From: Methylomagnum ishizawai
GTDB taxonomy: Bacteria > Pseudomonadota > Gammaproteobacteria > Methylococcales > Methylococcaceae
Direction of reading: 5' to 3'
Length of the DNA: 64,000 nucleotides
NCBI RefSeq assembly: GCF_019670005.1
Contig: NZ_AP019783.1
Span: 2,692,150 to 2,756,149 of the forward strand
The notes under the pieces are model-generated. The model was not told the origin of the DNA. It did no database searches and saw only the letters and a program-made list of their open reading frames with translations. Made by a program: the position numbers and the translations under genes. Below, piece after piece: positions 1 through 11,404 of the stretch. How positions within the stretch are numbered: the first letter of the stretch is position 1; each line of letters opens with the position of its first letter.

Positions 1-1101
1 CAGCATCAGGTGCGCCTGCCCCTGCAAGATGGTGGCGCGTCCGCTGACCAGGGTGATGAGCAGCACCAAGAGGCTGGCGTAGAGCAAGGTGGGATCGATG
101 CCTTCCAGCCCCAGTTCCAGGGTGTGGTTGGACAGGCTGGCGGCGATCAAGACGGTGGGCACGGTCAGGGCGATGGTGCTGAGGGCCGAACCCAGGCAGA
201 TGTTCACCGCCCGCTGCATCCGGTTGGCCAGCGCGGCCCGCAACGCTCCCAAGCCCTCCGGGGCCAACACCAGGCCCGACACCACCAAGCCGCCCAAGGC
301 TCCCGGCGCATGCAAGGTTTCGATGCCGAAATCGATGAAGCCGCCCAGATGCTCGGCCAGCAACACGATGGGCACCACCGACAACAGCAACCCCGCCGCC
401 GACCGGGCGATATCGCCGGGCCCGGCGGGCAGTTTATGCACGGGTTTCTCGCCCAGGTTGTCGTCGAAGCCGTTTTGCTGGGTATTGAACGGATGGTCGA
501 ACAGCGAGCGGTGCCTGCCGGTTTGCAACAACAGGAAACCGGCGTAGACCAGAACGCACAGCGCCCCCAGGAAGCCCTCCTGTTGCGGGGCGAGGGTGTG
601 GCCCGCCGAGGACCGGCTGTAGTTCGGCATGACCAGCAGCACCAGGGACAGGGGCGCGATCAAATGCAGGAACGACAGCGCCCCCCGCAGGTTGAACTCC
701 TGCTCCAGATGCCGCCAACCGCCCGCCGCCAAAGACAAACCCACCAGCCCATTGAGCAGGACCATCAGGGTCGCGAACACGGTATCGCGCAACAAAGTGG
801 GGTTCTGCTGGCCGGTCAACATGATCATCAGCATCAGGCTGACCTCGATGGCGGTGGCCGAGAGGGTCAGGACCAGGGTGCCCAGGGGTTCGCCCAAGAT
901 ATCGGCCAGATGGTCGGCATGGCGCACCACGGTGAACACGCAGCCCAACATGGCGGCGAACACCCCGAGCGCGATGGCCGCCGTCCAGCCCAGGCCGATT
1001 CGGTGCGGGTCCAGGCTGGGGGCCAGGATGAACGCCAGCCAGACCAGCCAGCAGGTCAGGGTGTAGGCGTGGCGGGAGAGGAAATCGCTCGCTATCCGCA
1101 C
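1..1101 (-). CDS. chaA: Calcium/sodium:proton antiporter ChaA, C-terminus beyond window
   Basis: Membrane cation/proton exchanger that expels Ca2+ or Na+ in exchange for protons. I translated the minus strand from the GTG at 1101 and the frame stays open to base 1 (367 codons). It shows alternating hydrophobic segments and two repeats typical of the Ca2+/cation antiporter family: VVRHAD...LGEPLGTLVLTLSATAIEVS in the first half and SPEGLGALRAAL...NICLGSALSTIALTVP in the second. The frame ends at SGRATILQGQAHL, which in E. coli ChaA lies about ten residues before the C-terminus, so nearly the whole protein is present. The frame begins directly after the uup stop codon, so no start further upstream is possible. 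Probably translated with uup. Family identity is strong; ion preference is not deducible. Confidence 0.85.
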   Translation of the reverse strand, partial: MRIASDFLSRHAYTLTCWLVWLAFILAPSLDPHRIGLGWTAAIALGVFAAMLGCVFTVVRHADHLADILGEPLGTLVLTLSATAIEVSLMLMIMLTGQQNPTLLRDTVFATLMVLLNGLVGLSLAAGGWRHLEQEFNLRGALSFLHLIAPLSLVLLVMPNYSRSSAGHTLAPQQEGFLGALCVLVYAGFLLLQTGRHRSLFDHPFNTQQNGFDDNLGEKPVHKLPAGPGDIARSAAGLLLSVVPIVLLAEHLGGFIDFGIETLHAPGALGGLVVSGLVLAPEGLGALRAALANRMQRAVNICLGSALSTIALTVPTVLIAASLSNHTLELGLEGIDPTLLYASLLVLLITLVSGRATILQGQAHLML

Positions 1102-1104
1102 GGC

Positions 1105-2994
1105 CTATCCCGCCGCTTCCCGCAAAGCCTCCAAGGCTTCCCAGCGCTCGTAGGCCAGGGCCAAGCCTTGCTCCAACTCGGCCATCCGCGCCTGGGCCTG
1201 GGTGATGGCGTCCCGGCTTTGCTGGTAGAAACCGGGATCGGCCATGCGCTGGTTCAACGCGGCGATTTCGGTTTCCAAATCCTCGATTTTCCCGGGCAAG
1301 CCTTCCAATTCCTTTTGCTCCTTGAAGCTCATTTTCTTGGATTTGGCGGGCGCGGCGGTTTTTTCGGGAGCGGGCTTGGCCGGGGATGGGGCCGCCACCG
1401 ACGCGGGCCTTTGCCGCAACCAATCGTCGTAGCCCCCCACATACTCGTTGACCTTGCCATCGCCCTCGAACACCAAGACGCTGGTCACCAGATTGTTGAG
1501 GAAGGCGCGGTCGTGGCTGACCACCAACACCGTGCCGTTGAACTCGGTCAAAAGCTCTTCCAGCAAGTCCAGGGTGTCGGCGTCGAGGTCGTTGGTGGGT
1601 TCGTCCAGCACCAGCAGATTGGCCGGCTGGGTGAACAAGCGGGCCAGGAGCAGCCGGTTGCGCTCGCCGCCCGACAGAGATTTCACCGGCTGGCGGGCGC
1701 GGTCGGGGCTGAACAGGAAATCCCTGAGATAGCCGATGGCGTGGGTGTTGCGGCCATTGATAGTGACCCGGTCGCTGCCCTGGGCCACGTTGTCGATCAC
1801 CGAAGCCTCCTCGTCCAACTGGGCGCGGTATTGGTCGAAATAGGCGATTTCCAGGTTCGTACCCAGCTTGATCTTGCCACTGGTGGGTTGTAATTGACCC
1901 AGGATCAGGCGCAGCAAGGTGGTCTTGCCACAGCCGTTGGGACCGATGATGCCGATCTTATCGCCGCGCAGGAGGGTGGCCGAGAAATCGCGCACGATGG
2001 TACGGTCCGCGTAGCCGAAACCCACGTTCTCGGCCTCGGCCACCAACTTGCCGGAACGCTCGGCCTGCTGCACCAGCATATTGACCTGCCCCACCCTGGT
2101 CCGCCGCTCGCCGCGCTCTTTCCGCATCTCCACCAAGCGCTTGACCCGGCCCATGTCGCGGGTACGGCGGGCCTTGATCCCGGTGCGGATCCACACCTCC
2201 TCCTGGGCCAGTTTCTTGTCGAACTCGGCCTCCTGCTTGGCCTCGGCCTCCAACAGTTCCTCCTTGCGGCGCAGATAGGTCGGGTAATCCCCTGGGAAAT
2301 CGGTGAGCCGACCCCGGTCCAGTTCGATGATGCGGGTGGCGAGCTTTTGCAGGAACACCCGGTCGTGGGTGATGAAGATCAAGGTGCCGGGCCAACCCAG
2401 CAGGAATTCCTCCAGCCAGAGGATGGCGTCGAGGTCGAGATGGTTGGTGGGTTCGTCCAGCAGCAGCACATCGGGCTGGGTGGCCAAGGCCCGCGCCAAC
2501 AACACCCGCCGCTTCAAGCCGCCCGACAAAGAGGCGATATCGTCGTCGCTGGGCAGGCCCAGCCGGGTCAGGAGGTTCTGTATGCGCTGTTCGATATCCC
2601 AGGCCCCGGCGGCCTCGATGGCGTGCTGGCAGGCTTCCAACTCGGCCAGGTCGGCGGGGTCCGGTTCGGCCCCGATGCGGTGCGAGAGTTTGTGGAAGCG
2701 GCGCAGGGTCGCGCCGATGCCGCCCAGGCCCCCCACCACCACATCGAACACGCTGCCCGAGGTGTCCAGCGGCACCTCCTGGTCCAGCCGCGCCACCCTG
2801 GCCCCGTCGGCATAGGCGATATCGCCGTCGTCCGGGCCGATGTCGCGGGACAGCAACTTGAGGAAGGTGGATTTGCCGGTGCCGTTGCGGCCCACCAAGG
2901 CCACCCGCTCGCCTTTCTCCACGGAGAAATCGATGCCGTCCAACAGCGGATGGCCGTAGCCGAGATGCACATTGCGTAGGGAAATCAGGGTCAT
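1105..2994 (-). CDS. uup: ABC-F family ATPase Uup
   Basis: Soluble twin-ATPase of the ABC-F class; Uup proteins act on ribosomes and DNA and influence transposon excision. The 629-residue product from the ATG at 2994 has two nucleotide-binding domains: Walker A GRNGTGKST near the N-terminus and GPNGCGKTT in the second half, signatures LSGGLKRR and LSGGERNR, and the Walker B block LLLDEPTNHLDLDA and its second copy LVLDEPTNDLDADT. There are no membrane segments. A basic linker and a C-terminal coiled coil (KIEDLETEIAALNQRM) match the DNA-binding tail of Uup rather than EttA. The frame is open further upstream, but those residues are unlike the family and the ATG begins the conserved MTLISLRNV. 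It lies just upstream of chaA. Confidence 0.93.
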   Translation of the reverse strand: MTLISLRNVHLGYGHPLLDGIDFSVEKGERVALVGRNGTGKSTFLKLLSRDIGPDDGDIAYADGARVARLDQEVPLDTSGSVFDVVVGGLGGIGATLRRFHKLSHRIGAEPDPADLAELEACQHAIEAAGAWDIEQRIQNLLTRLGLPSDDDIASLSGGLKRRVLLARALATQPDVLLLDEPTNHLDLDAILWLEEFLLGWPGTLIFITHDRVFLQKLATRIIELDRGRLTDFPGDYPTYLRRKEELLEAEAKQEAEFDKKLAQEEVWIRTGIKARRTRDMGRVKRLVEMRKERGERRTRVGQVNMLVQQAERSGKLVAEAENVGFGYADRTIVRDFSATLLRGDKIGIIGPNGCGKTTLLRLILGQLQPTSGKIKLGTNLEIAYFDQYRAQLDEEASVIDNVAQGSDRVTINGRNTHAIGYLRDFLFSPDRARQPVKSLSGGERNRLLLARLFTQPANLLVLDEPTNDLDADTLDLLEELLTEFNGTVLVVSHDRAFLNNLVTSVLVFEGDGKVNEYVGGYDDWLRQRPASVAAPSPAKPAPEKTAAPAKSKKMSFKEQKELEGLPGKIEDLETEIAALNQRMADPGFYQQSRDAITQAQARMAELEQGLALAYERWEALEALREAAG

Positions 2995-3080
2995 GGGTAA
3001 TATCGGATGAAGTGGGCGGGAACGGGGAATCCCGGCCCAAGGCTTAAAGGACGGGGATTTTAACATCCCCGGCCCCGGCT

Positions 3081-5510
3081 TCACTGGTGCGGACCGGCGG
3101 CGGTCTCGCGCTGGGACACCAGCCCGGCGGCGACCAGCCGCACCATCAGTTCCTTGGTGACCTGCGGGTCGGTGACGACTTCGTAGAACAAGCGCCCGCC
3201 GGTTTCCTCGACATCGGCGTCGTTGCCGATCCACAGCCGCACCGGGGCTTCGCGGATCACCAGCCAATGCATGGCCCCGATCTTGTCGGGATAGCGCCCG
3301 ACATAGAACAGGCTATTGGGGCTGTATTGAGGAAACCGCGCCTCGATCCGCTGCAAAGCCAGTTCCTTGCATAGCTTGGGAAAGGCCGCCGCGTCCAATT
3401 CGATGCCGTTGACGTTGTAGCGCAGCAGGCTGTCGCCGCTGTCCTTCTGCATGATGCCCTGGTTGACCGGCTCGGCCACCTCGACCCCGCGCGGCAACCG
3501 CGCCCCGATGCGGGTCTGGCGCAAGGACGCCGCGCAGGACGACAGCCGGTCGGCGCGGTTGATGGCGGCGGAGATCATGATCTCGTGGTCGCCGTCGTAG
3601 AGGAAGGCCGGGGCTTCGTCGAGATAGCAAATCCCCAGGCCCAGCTCCAATGGCGGCAAATCATGCTTGCGGTTCTGGGCGTTCTGTAGGTCCACCACGT
3701 CCAGGATTTTGCGGGCCAAGCCGGCGGCACGACACACCGACAGCCAATCCTGCGGGGCGCTCTCGTATTCGTAGAGGCTGAGGATGACCGCGTCGCCCTC
3801 CACGAACACCTTCTTGGCCCCGAACTTCTCCAACAGGTCGTTGATGGGGGTAAAGAAATTGAGGGTGAAATGGGTGGCGGGATTGAGGTTACGCTTGCGC
3901 AATTCCTTGGTGATGCGGCTGGAACCGCGCAAATCGGCCTTGAGGATGGTATGGCCGCAAATATCGTTGGGGTCCTTGACCCGCTCCTCGGGCAGCACGA
4001 ATTCGTGCAGGCTGCGGTTGCTGCGCGATAGCTCGATATGCGACGGCTGCTCCAACAGGTTGATCTGGTCCATGATCCAGAAGGCGCGATGGGCCAGCTT
4101 GAGGTCGCGCCGCAAGCGGGCGAAGCGCACCATGAAATCGGCCACGCATTTCTCGCGCTCGGGCTGGCCGCGGCGGCGCAGGCCGGTTTTGCTGTGTTCC
4201 AGCCGCTTGATGGCGGCATCGACATCGGCGATGCCCTTGATATGGGCCAAACGCTTGCCCATCGCCACGCGGGTGATATCGCCTTCCAGGTACTCGATGA
4301 TCATCCGCACCGGCACCTGTCCGCCCAGTTGCTCGAACACCGCCGGGGCTTCGTACAAGGCGTAGACCCGCTCCAACAAGCCGATGGAGCGGAAGCGCAA
4401 CTGGGCCTCCCGCGCCAGTTGGAGCCGGAAAGCCATGTGGTATTGGGGTTGGGGCGAAGGCGGGTCCAGCAACAGGCTGCTTTCATCGGCGCGGTCCAGG
4501 GCTTCGGGCTCCTCGCCCTCGATGGAGAGGAGGCGCTTGAAATTGCCGGGGTCGTCCAGCCAACTGGTGCGGCCCTGGGCGTATTCCTCCTCGCGCAAGG
4601 CCCGGTCCAGCAGCAAATCCACATCCAGGAAGCCGGGCAGGTTGCCCTGGTCCAGCCTGAGGCGCGAGCCGAACCTGGCGCTGGCCGCCGCTTCCGGCAA
4701 GGCGTCCGTGGGCAGCGGGGGCTGGGTCCATTCCGGCAGGTAATCGGCGAACAAGCCGGTGATGACCTGGTTGATCTCGGCGAATTCGCCCAGGTTGTCG
4801 CGCCGCCCGCCGACCGGCGGATAGTGCTTGACCAATTGCTCGTCCTGCCAGGGACTCGGCAACAGCAGGATGGGATTGAACAAAATTTCACGCGGCACCG
4901 GCCAGGAACGCCCGAGCAAGGATTTGCGGCGCTTGGCCAGCACCCCCGCTTCGACCTTCAACACCTGCCCGAACAGGTTCTGCGCCACCCGGTGGTGGAT
5001 TTGCGGCATCTCGCGGGACAGGGCCGCCAATTGGTCGTAGATGCGCATGGCCTTGCCGCCGCCGCATTCCTGGTAGCCGCGCTCCTGGTGGAGCCCGTCG
5101 CGGAAATTCCGCAATTCCGCCCCGACCAGCACCAACAGGAATTTGAACAGGGCGAACTGGGCGAGTTGTATCGGCTCGCGCTGGCTGGCCTTGCGGGCCA
5201 CGCCCAGGGCCGCATCCATCAACTCGGCATAGTGCCTCAAGAAGGCATCGACGGTTTTGGGGGTGGGCGGGGCGATCCATTTGGATTTCCAGCCCAGGTT
5301 TTCGTTGGCGTCGTGTTCTATGGACTGGCGGACCAGGCGGACGGCGGCGTCGGCGAATTTCGGACTCAGCATCACATCGATATGGACGTTATCGATGCCC
5401 TTGTTGAAACGGTCGAGCTTGAAGCGGAACGGCGGGGGCGCCGCCAAGGGGGCGACGAGCTTCCCGGTATCCGGCTTCTGCTTCAAGAAAAAATCGAATC
5501 CGAACAACAT
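3081..5510 (-). CDS. Large protein with class III nucleotide-cyclase-like domain
   Basis: 809-residue protein with no recognised name. Residues about 1-500 are largely helical and unfamiliar. From about 520 to 690 there is a class III adenylate/guanylate cyclase-like fold: KADLRGSS carries the first metal-binding aspartate (about residue 526), KKVFVEGDAVILSLYE the second (about 573), followed by LGLGICYLDEAP and a C-terminal piece ending near MISAAINRADRLSSCAASL. If active it would make a cyclic nucleotide from ATP or GTP; the transition-state and base-selecting residues cannot be confidently aligned by eye, so a degenerate or effector-binding role is possible. No signal peptide or clear transmembrane segment. 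The ATG at 5510 starts MLFGFDFFLKQ; an in-frame start 17 codons upstream adds only a Thr/Ser/Pro-rich stretch. Monocistronic in appearance. Confidence 0.6.
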   Translation of the reverse strand: MLFGFDFFLKQKPDTGKLVAPLAAPPPFRFKLDRFNKGIDNVHIDVMLSPKFADAAVRLVRQSIEHDANENLGWKSKWIAPPTPKTVDAFLRHYAELMDAALGVARKASQREPIQLAQFALFKFLLVLVGAELRNFRDGLHQERGYQECGGGKAMRIYDQLAALSREMPQIHHRVAQNLFGQVLKVEAGVLAKRRKSLLGRSWPVPREILFNPILLLPSPWQDEQLVKHYPPVGGRRDNLGEFAEINQVITGLFADYLPEWTQPPLPTDALPEAAASARFGSRLRLDQGNLPGFLDVDLLLDRALREEEYAQGRTSWLDDPGNFKRLLSIEGEEPEALDRADESSLLLDPPSPQPQYHMAFRLQLAREAQLRFRSIGLLERVYALYEAPAVFEQLGGQVPVRMIIEYLEGDITRVAMGKRLAHIKGIADVDAAIKRLEHSKTGLRRRGQPEREKCVADFMVRFARLRRDLKLAHRAFWIMDQINLLEQPSHIELSRSNRSLHEFVLPEERVKDPNDICGHTILKADLRGSSRITKELRKRNLNPATHFTLNFFTPINDLLEKFGAKKVFVEGDAVILSLYEYESAPQDWLSVCRAAGLARKILDVVDLQNAQNRKHDLPPLELGLGICYLDEAPAFLYDGDHEIMISAAINRADRLSSCAASLRQTRIGARLPRGVEVAEPVNQGIMQKDSGDSLLRYNVNGIELDAAAFPKLCKELALQRIEARFPQYSPNSLFYVGRYPDKIGAMHWLVIREAPVRLWIGNDADVEETGGRLFYEVVTDPQVTKELMVRLVAAGLVSQRETAAGPHQ

Positions 5511-5713
5511 GCCTGGGGTCGTCGTCGTTGAGGGAGTGGATGGGTTCCGTGACCGGCCCATTCCCGCGCCGCTCCGGGGCGGACGTCCACTATATCGCAG
5601 AAGGAATTGCCGTTACGCGGGAACCGTACAAGAAACATGGACCTATACACAAGCCGCTAGTGTAACAGGCGACATGGTCGGTGATGGCGAAATCGCGCAA
5701 GCGGCACAAACGA

Positions 5714-5737
5714 AAACACGGCCCGCGGGCCGTGTTT
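5714..5737 (-). terminator. Perfect palindrome downstream of gltA, probable terminator
   Basis: A 24-bp perfect palindrome (AAACACGGCCCG and its complement) lies 27 bases beyond the gltA stop. On the minus strand it is followed by a T-rich stretch (TTTTCGTTTG), consistent with a rho-independent terminator closing gltA. Confidence 0.65.
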
Positions 5738-5763
5738 CCAGGGGGAAAACCCAGCGCCCGGCC

Positions 5764-7074
<1,311 letters not shown>

Positions 7075-7329
7075 GGCTGATTGACCTCTCTTGCCGGGAT
7101 TGAGCTTCGCCGGAGTGTAACGACAACCCGCCAGGCTAGGCTAGCCCGGCGGAACGATGGGATTCCGGGAACGGGGCCCCGGACGGAAACCGGGCCGATA
7201 GTACGGGAAAAGCCGGAGCGCCCGGAAATCAAGCCCCATGATCCGGCCAGCACGGACCCAAGGGCGGAATTGCCTGATCTTGGGCGGATTTTGGTCCAAC
7301 TTGGCCGGGGACGCGGAAACAGTATATTT

Positions 7330-7788
7330 TCAGCCGCCCGCCCCGTCGGGCCGACGCCAGTTCCCGCAACGCAAACCCACCCGCAAACGCCGGAACGCTT
7401 CCGCGTCCACGGCGTCGCGGACTATGGGAATCGCCAGCAAGCGCCCGTCCAGGGTCCGCAGGCGCAGGATCACAATCCAGGCCGTGACCACGCAACCCCC
7501 GGCCAGCGTCCCCCCGACCGGCCCGGCGCGGCCCGAAACCACGACCGTCCCCTCCCCGTCCAATACGATTTCCCGCACCCGCGGCATCACTCCGTAATCC
7601 CGGCGCACGGCGCGATAACTCAAAGCGACGGCGGATAGCAGCGGCGGTTTGGCCCACCACGGCAGGCCGTTCGCCACGGCGCACCCCCCGGCCAGGAGAT
7701 GCAGGGCCGCGAGGAGGCCCAGCAACCGCCGGGACGGTTCAAGCCGGAGAGGAAGGGAGGTTCTGGAGTTTGCGGATGAGGACGGCAA
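7330..7788 (-). CDS. YgfX/CptA-like inner membrane protein
   Basis: Small membrane protein that usually follows sdhE in gammaproteobacteria; the E. coli homologue YgfX (CptA) was described as a toxin-like partner acting on cell division and cytoskeletal proteins. The frame gives up to 152 residues with two N-terminal hydrophobic segments (LLGLLAALHLLAGGCAVA and PPLLSAVALSYRAV) and a soluble C-terminal half with VLDGEGTVVVSG and WIVILRLRTLDGR, the expected layout. The first start is a TTG at 7788 that overlaps sdhE by 50 bases; the family normally begins close to residue 13 (LPLRLEPSRR), so the true start may be a little downstream. Assignment rests on position and topology more than on residues. 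Confidence 0.7.
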   Translation of the reverse strand: MPSSSANSRTSLPLRLEPSRRLLGLLAALHLLAGGCAVANGLPWWAKPPLLSAVALSYRAVRRDYGVMPRVREIVLDGEGTVVVSGRAGPVGGTLAGGCVVTAWIVILRLRTLDGRLLAIPIVRDAVDAEAFRRLRVGLRCGNWRRPDGAGG

Positions 7789-7984
7789 GCTCGGCCTCCT
7801 CGGGCAAGGGACCGCCGCCGAGATAATGCCAAAGCTCGTCGTCCTGGAGTTCCAGCAAGCGCTGGAACGCCCGCTGCTCGGCGGGCGGGGCGGCCGCGTA
7901 GCTTTGGGCCAGATAGCGCCCGATCAGGAGATCGAGTTCGCGCATCCCGCGCCGACACAGCCAGCGCTGCCTCGCCGAGAGCAT
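7739..7984 (-). CDS. sdhE: FAD assembly factor SdhE
   Basis: 81-residue helical chaperone that promotes covalent FAD attachment to the SdhA flavoprotein. The RGMRELD sequence at residues 12-18 is the conserved RGxxE motif of the family, followed by DLLIGRYL and the downstream FQRLLELQDDELWHYLGG block. The start is 3 bases after the sdhB stop, and it sits in the usual position at the end of the succinate dehydrogenase operon. Confidence 0.93.
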   Translation of the reverse strand: MLSARQRWLCRRGMRELDLLIGRYLAQSYAAAPPAEQRAFQRLLELQDDELWHYLGGGPLPEEAELAVLIRKLQNLPSSPA

Positions 7985-7987
7985 GGG

Positions 7988-8770
7988 CTAGCGCTGGCGT
8001 TCGACCAGCAGTTTCTTGATCTCGGCGATGGCCTTGGCCGGGTTCAAGGATTTGGGGCAGGTGTCGGTGCAGTTCATGATGGTATGGCAGCGGTAGAGCT
8101 TGAACGGGTCTTCCAGGGCGTCCAAACGCTCGCCGGTGAATTCGTCGCGGCTATCCTGGATCCAGCGCTGGGCTTGGAGCAAGGTGGCGGGACCGAGATA
8201 GCGCTCGCTGTTCCACCAATAGCTAGGGCAACTGGTCGAGCAACAGGCGCACAGGATGCAGTCGTACAACCCGTCGAGCTTGGCCCGTTCCTCGCGGCTT
8301 TGCGGACGCTCGCGGTCGGCGGGCGGCGGGGTCTGGGTTTGGATCCAGGGCTTGACCGAGGCGTATTGGGCGAAGAAATGGGTCATGTCCGGCACCAAAT
8401 CCTTCACCACCGGCAAATGCGGCAGCGGGTAGATTTTCACGGTGTCGGCGCAATCTTCGAGCGCCTTGGTGCAGGCCAGGGTGTTGCGCCCGTCGATGTT
8501 CATGGCGCAGGAACCACAGACGCCCTCCCGGCAGGAACGCCGGAACGCCAGGGTGCTGTCGATCTCGTTCTTGATCTTGAGGACGGCGTCCAACACCATC
8601 GGCCCGCAGCGGTCGAGGTCGATATGGAACACATCCAGGCGCGGGTTGCCGCCGGTCTCGGGATCGTAGCGGTAGACCTCGATGCGGCGGACGCGGGTCG
8701 CGCCCTGCGGGGCGGGATAGACCTTGCCGGACTGGACTTGGGAATGCTTGGGGAGGGTGAGTTGGACCAT
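7988..8770 (-). CDS. sdhB: Succinate dehydrogenase iron-sulfur subunit
   Basis: Electron-transfer subunit of respiratory complex II, passing electrons from SdhA FAD to quinone. The 260-residue protein has the plant-type [2Fe-2S] motif ([12 protein letters not shown] with a distal Cys), then the [4Fe-4S]/[3Fe-4S] motifs [16 protein letters not shown] and [11 protein letters not shown]. Quinone-site residues around [11 protein letters not shown] are as expected. It lies 43 bases after sdhA and 3 bases before sdhE. Confidence 0.96.
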   Translation of the reverse strand: MVQLTLPKHSQVQSGKVYPAPQGATRVRRIEVYRYDPETGGNPRLDVFHIDLDRCGPMVLDAVLKIKNEIDSTLAFRRSCREGVCGSCAMNIDGRNTLACTKALEDCADTVKIYPLPHLPVVKDLVPDMTHFFAQYASVKPWIQTQTPPPADRERPQSREERAKLDGLYDCILCACCSTSCPSYWWNSERYLGPATLLQAQRWIQDSRDEFTGERLDALEDPFKLYRCHTIMNCTDTCPKSLNPAKAIAEIKKLLVERQR

Positions 8771-8813
8771 GGTCTTGGATTCGCTCGCTGGGAAAAGCCG
8801 GGGAGGGCCGCGC

Positions 8814-10601
8814 TCAATACACCCGCTTCTTGGGCGGTATCACCGCGACCTCGTCGGTCAGGGTGTACATGTGGACCGGGCGGTAGCCGATGGCGACCTT
8901 GTTGTCCGCATCCAGCCACAACAGCGAATGCTTGAGCCAGTTTTCGTCGTCGCGCTCGGGGAAATCCTCCCGCGCATGGCCGCCGCGGCTTTCCTCGCGG
9001 TTCAGGGCGCCGGCGATGGTCACCATGGCCTGGCCCAGGAGGTTGTCGAGTTCCAGGGTTTCGGCCAGATCGGTATTCCACACCAGGGAATGGTCCTCGA
9101 CCTTCACATCCGGGAAAGTGGCCATCACCTGGGCCAGTTGTTCCACTCCTTCGCGCAGCACCTCGCCGGTACGGAACACGCTGGCGTGGTTCTGCATGGT
9201 CTTCTGCATCGCGAGGCGGATTTCGGAAGTCTTGAGCGAGCCATTGGCGTGGCGCAGGCGGTCGAAACGGCCCAGTTGCGCCTCCCAGGCGCTCTCCGCC
9301 AGCGGCTTGTGCGGTTGGCCGGATCTGATCAGTTCGGCGCAACGGATACCGGCGGCGCGTCCGAACACCACCAAGTCCAGCAGCGAATTGGAGCCCAGGC
9401 GGTTGGCCCCATGCACCGAGACGCAAGCCGCCTCGCCGATCGCCATCAATCCCGGTACCACGGTTTCCGGGTTGCCGTCCTTGAGCGTGACCACTTCGCA
9501 ACGGTAATTGGTGGGGATGCCGCCCATGTTGTAGTGGACGGTCGGCAGCACCGGCATCGGTTCCTTGCGGCAATCGACCCCGGCGAAAATCTTGGCGGTC
9601 TCGGCGATGCCGGGCAGGCGCTCGTCGATGATGGCCGGGTCCACATGCTGGATATTCAGATGGATGTAGTCCTTGTCCGGCCCACAGCCCCGGCCCGCGC
9701 GGATTTCCATGGTGATGGCCCGGCTCACCACGTCGCGGGAAGCCAAATCCTTGGCATGGGGGGCGTAGCGCTCCATGAAGCGCTCGCCCTCGGAATTGGT
9801 GAGATAACCGCCCTCCCCGCGCACGCCTTCGCTGATGAGGCAACCCGCGCCATAGATGCCGGTGGGATGGAATTGCACGAACTCCATATCCTGCAAGGGC
9901 AAACCCGCCCTAAGCACCATGCCGTTGCCATCGCCCGTGGTGGTATGGGCGGCGGTGCAGGAGAAATAGGTGCGGCCATAACCGCCGGTCGCCAGGATCA
10001 CCATATGCGAGCGGAACAGGTGCAGGCTGCCGTCTTCCAAACGCCAAGCCAACACGCCCCGGCACACGCCTTCGTCCATGACCAGGTCGAGGGTGATGTA
10101 TTCGACGAAGAATTCGACCTCGTGCTTGAGCGATTGCTGATAGAGGGTATGCAGGATGGCGTGGCCGGTCTTGTCGGCGGCGGCGCAGGTGCGCTGGGCG
10201 GTGCCTTCGCCGAAGCGGGTGGTCATGCCGCCGAAGGGCCGCTGGTAAATCTTGCCGTTCTCGGTGCGGGAGAACGGCACGCCGTAATGCTCCAGTTCGA
10301 TCACGGCGGGGATGGCCTCGCGGCACATGTATTCGATGGCGTCCTGGTCGCCCAGCCAGTCCGAACCCTTGACGGTGTCGTACATATGCCAGCGCCAATC
10401 GTCCTCGCCCATGTTGCCGAGCGCGGCGCTGATGCCGCCCTGGGCCGCCACCGTGTGGCTGCGGGTCGGGAACACCTTGGTCAGGCAGGCGGTTTTCAAG
10501 CCCTTCTCGGCCAGGCCGAGCGCGGCGCGGAGTCCGGCCCCGCCTGCGCCCACCACGACGGCGTCGTAGGTGTGGCGGATGATTTCGTAAGCCTTGGCCA
10601 T
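8814..10601 (-). CDS. sdhA: Succinate dehydrogenase flavoprotein subunit
   Basis: Catalytic subunit that oxidises succinate to fumarate. The 595 residues contain the dinucleotide-binding motif [13 protein letters not shown] at the N-terminus, the FAD attachment block [16 protein letters not shown] with its histidine, the substrate loop [22 protein letters not shown], and the C-terminal [18 protein letters not shown] with the active-site histidine/arginine region. Start at 10601 leaves one base after the sdhD stop, so translation is probably coupled. Confidence 0.97.
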   Translation of the reverse strand: MAKAYEIIRHTYDAVVVGAGGAGLRAALGLAEKGLKTACLTKVFPTRSHTVAAQGGISAALGNMGEDDWRWHMYDTVKGSDWLGDQDAIEYMCREAIPAVIELEHYGVPFSRTENGKIYQRPFGGMTTRFGEGTAQRTCAAADKTGHAILHTLYQQSLKHEVEFFVEYITLDLVMDEGVCRGVLAWRLEDGSLHLFRSHMVILATGGYGRTYFSCTAAHTTTGDGNGMVLRAGLPLQDMEFVQFHPTGIYGAGCLISEGVRGEGGYLTNSEGERFMERYAPHAKDLASRDVVSRAITMEIRAGRGCGPDKDYIHLNIQHVDPAIIDERLPGIAETAKIFAGVDCRKEPMPVLPTVHYNMGGIPTNYRCEVVTLKDGNPETVVPGLMAIGEAACVSVHGANRLGSNSLLDLVVFGRAAGIRCAELIRSGQPHKPLAESAWEAQLGRFDRLRHANGSLKTSEIRLAMQKTMQNHASVFRTGEVLREGVEQLAQVMATFPDVKVEDHSLVWNTDLAETLELDNLLGQAMVTIAGALNREESRGGHAREDFPERDDENWLKHSLLWLDADNKVAIGYRPVHMYTLTDEVAVIPPKKRVY

Positions 10602-10602
10602 A

Positions 10603-10983
10603 TCAATTCACGAAAAGGATGCGGAAGGTGGCGTAAATCGCCGCCAGCCCGAGGAAATAAAACACCAGTTTGACAGCGAGCAGGGCGAAGATTTTGACCC
10701 AATCGGTATGGACGTAGTCTTCGATGATGACTTGCAGCCCCAACACGGCATGGTGGGCGGTGGCGATGATGAAGGACAGCAGCAGCAGGCTGTTCCAGGG
10801 GTTTTTAACCCAAGCCAGCACGGCGGCGTGGTCCAGGCCGGGCAGGGCCGCGACCGAGAGCGCGAACCAGAAGGTCAAGGGCACCAGGGCGATGGCGGTG
10901 ACGCGCTGGCGCCACCATTCATGGGAACCCACGCCCGCCGAACCCAGGCCGCGGGCCTTGGCGAGCGGTGTTTGATAATTCAT
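10603..10983 (-). CDS. sdhD: Succinate dehydrogenase membrane anchor subunit
   Basis: 126-residue membrane anchor of complex II. Three hydrophobic segments are visible: about 29-49 ([21 protein letters not shown]), 68-90 with a central histidine in [18 protein letters not shown], and 100-122. The histidine and the following IIEDYVH are the family haem/quinone-site signature. It lies between sdhC and sdhA on the same strand, confirming the role. Confidence 0.92.
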   Translation of the reverse strand: MNYQTPLAKARGLGSAGVGSHEWWRQRVTAIALVPLTFWFALSVAALPGLDHAAVLAWVKNPWNSLLLLSFIIATAHHAVLGLQVIIEDYVHTDWVKIFALLAVKLVFYFLGLAAIYATFRILFVN

Positions 10984-11023
10984 AGGCAGCCTCGAAGTTG
11001 CGTATCCAAGCGGGAATCCGGAC

Positions 11024-11404
11024 CTAGCCGCCGATCCAGGCGGCGAGCATCGCGCCCAGGGTCAGCAGCGCCGAGGCCGCCAGTTCCACATAGCCATAAA
11101 ATTGCAGGGTGTCGCGCTCCAGGCCATGCACGGTGTCCCAGACCAGATGGCGGACACCATGGCAGAGATGGAAGAACAGCGCGTAAATCCAGCCCCACAA
11201 CAGCAGCCGCCCCAGGAAGGAATCCAGCAGCGCCTGGGCCAGGGCGTAATGGGAACCGCCCTGCGCCACCGCCATCAGGAACACGACCCACAACACCAAG
11301 CCGAGGCTCAACACCACCCCGGTGATCCTGTGGCTGATGGAGAGCAGCGCCGTGAGGGGCAGGCGATAGACTTGGAGGTGCGGCGAGAGGGGACGTTCGC
11401 TCAT
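11024..11404 (-). CDS. sdhC: Succinate dehydrogenase cytochrome b556 subunit
   Basis: First gene of the sdh operon; 126 residues with three transmembrane helices. The N-terminal RPLSPHLQVYRLPLTALLSISHRITGV is the classical SdhC signature, with the conserved Ser and Arg of the quinone pocket. The LCHGVRHLVWDTVHGL block carries the haem-axial histidine. The start at 11404 is set by MSERPLSPHLQ. The operon promoter should lie in the gene-free stretch upstream. Confidence 0.95.
   Translation of the reverse strand: MSERPLSPHLQVYRLPLTALLSISHRITGVVLSLGLVLWVVFLMAVAQGGSHYALAQALLDSFLGRLLLWGWIYALFFHLCHGVRHLVWDTVHGLERDTLQFYGYVELAASALLTLGAMLAAWIGG

Noticed and set aside
10-1893. 627-codon plus-strand open frame across chaA and uup
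   Set aside because: Gln/Gly/His-rich translation typical of the antisense of GC-rich genes; the minus strand holds two well-supported proteins.
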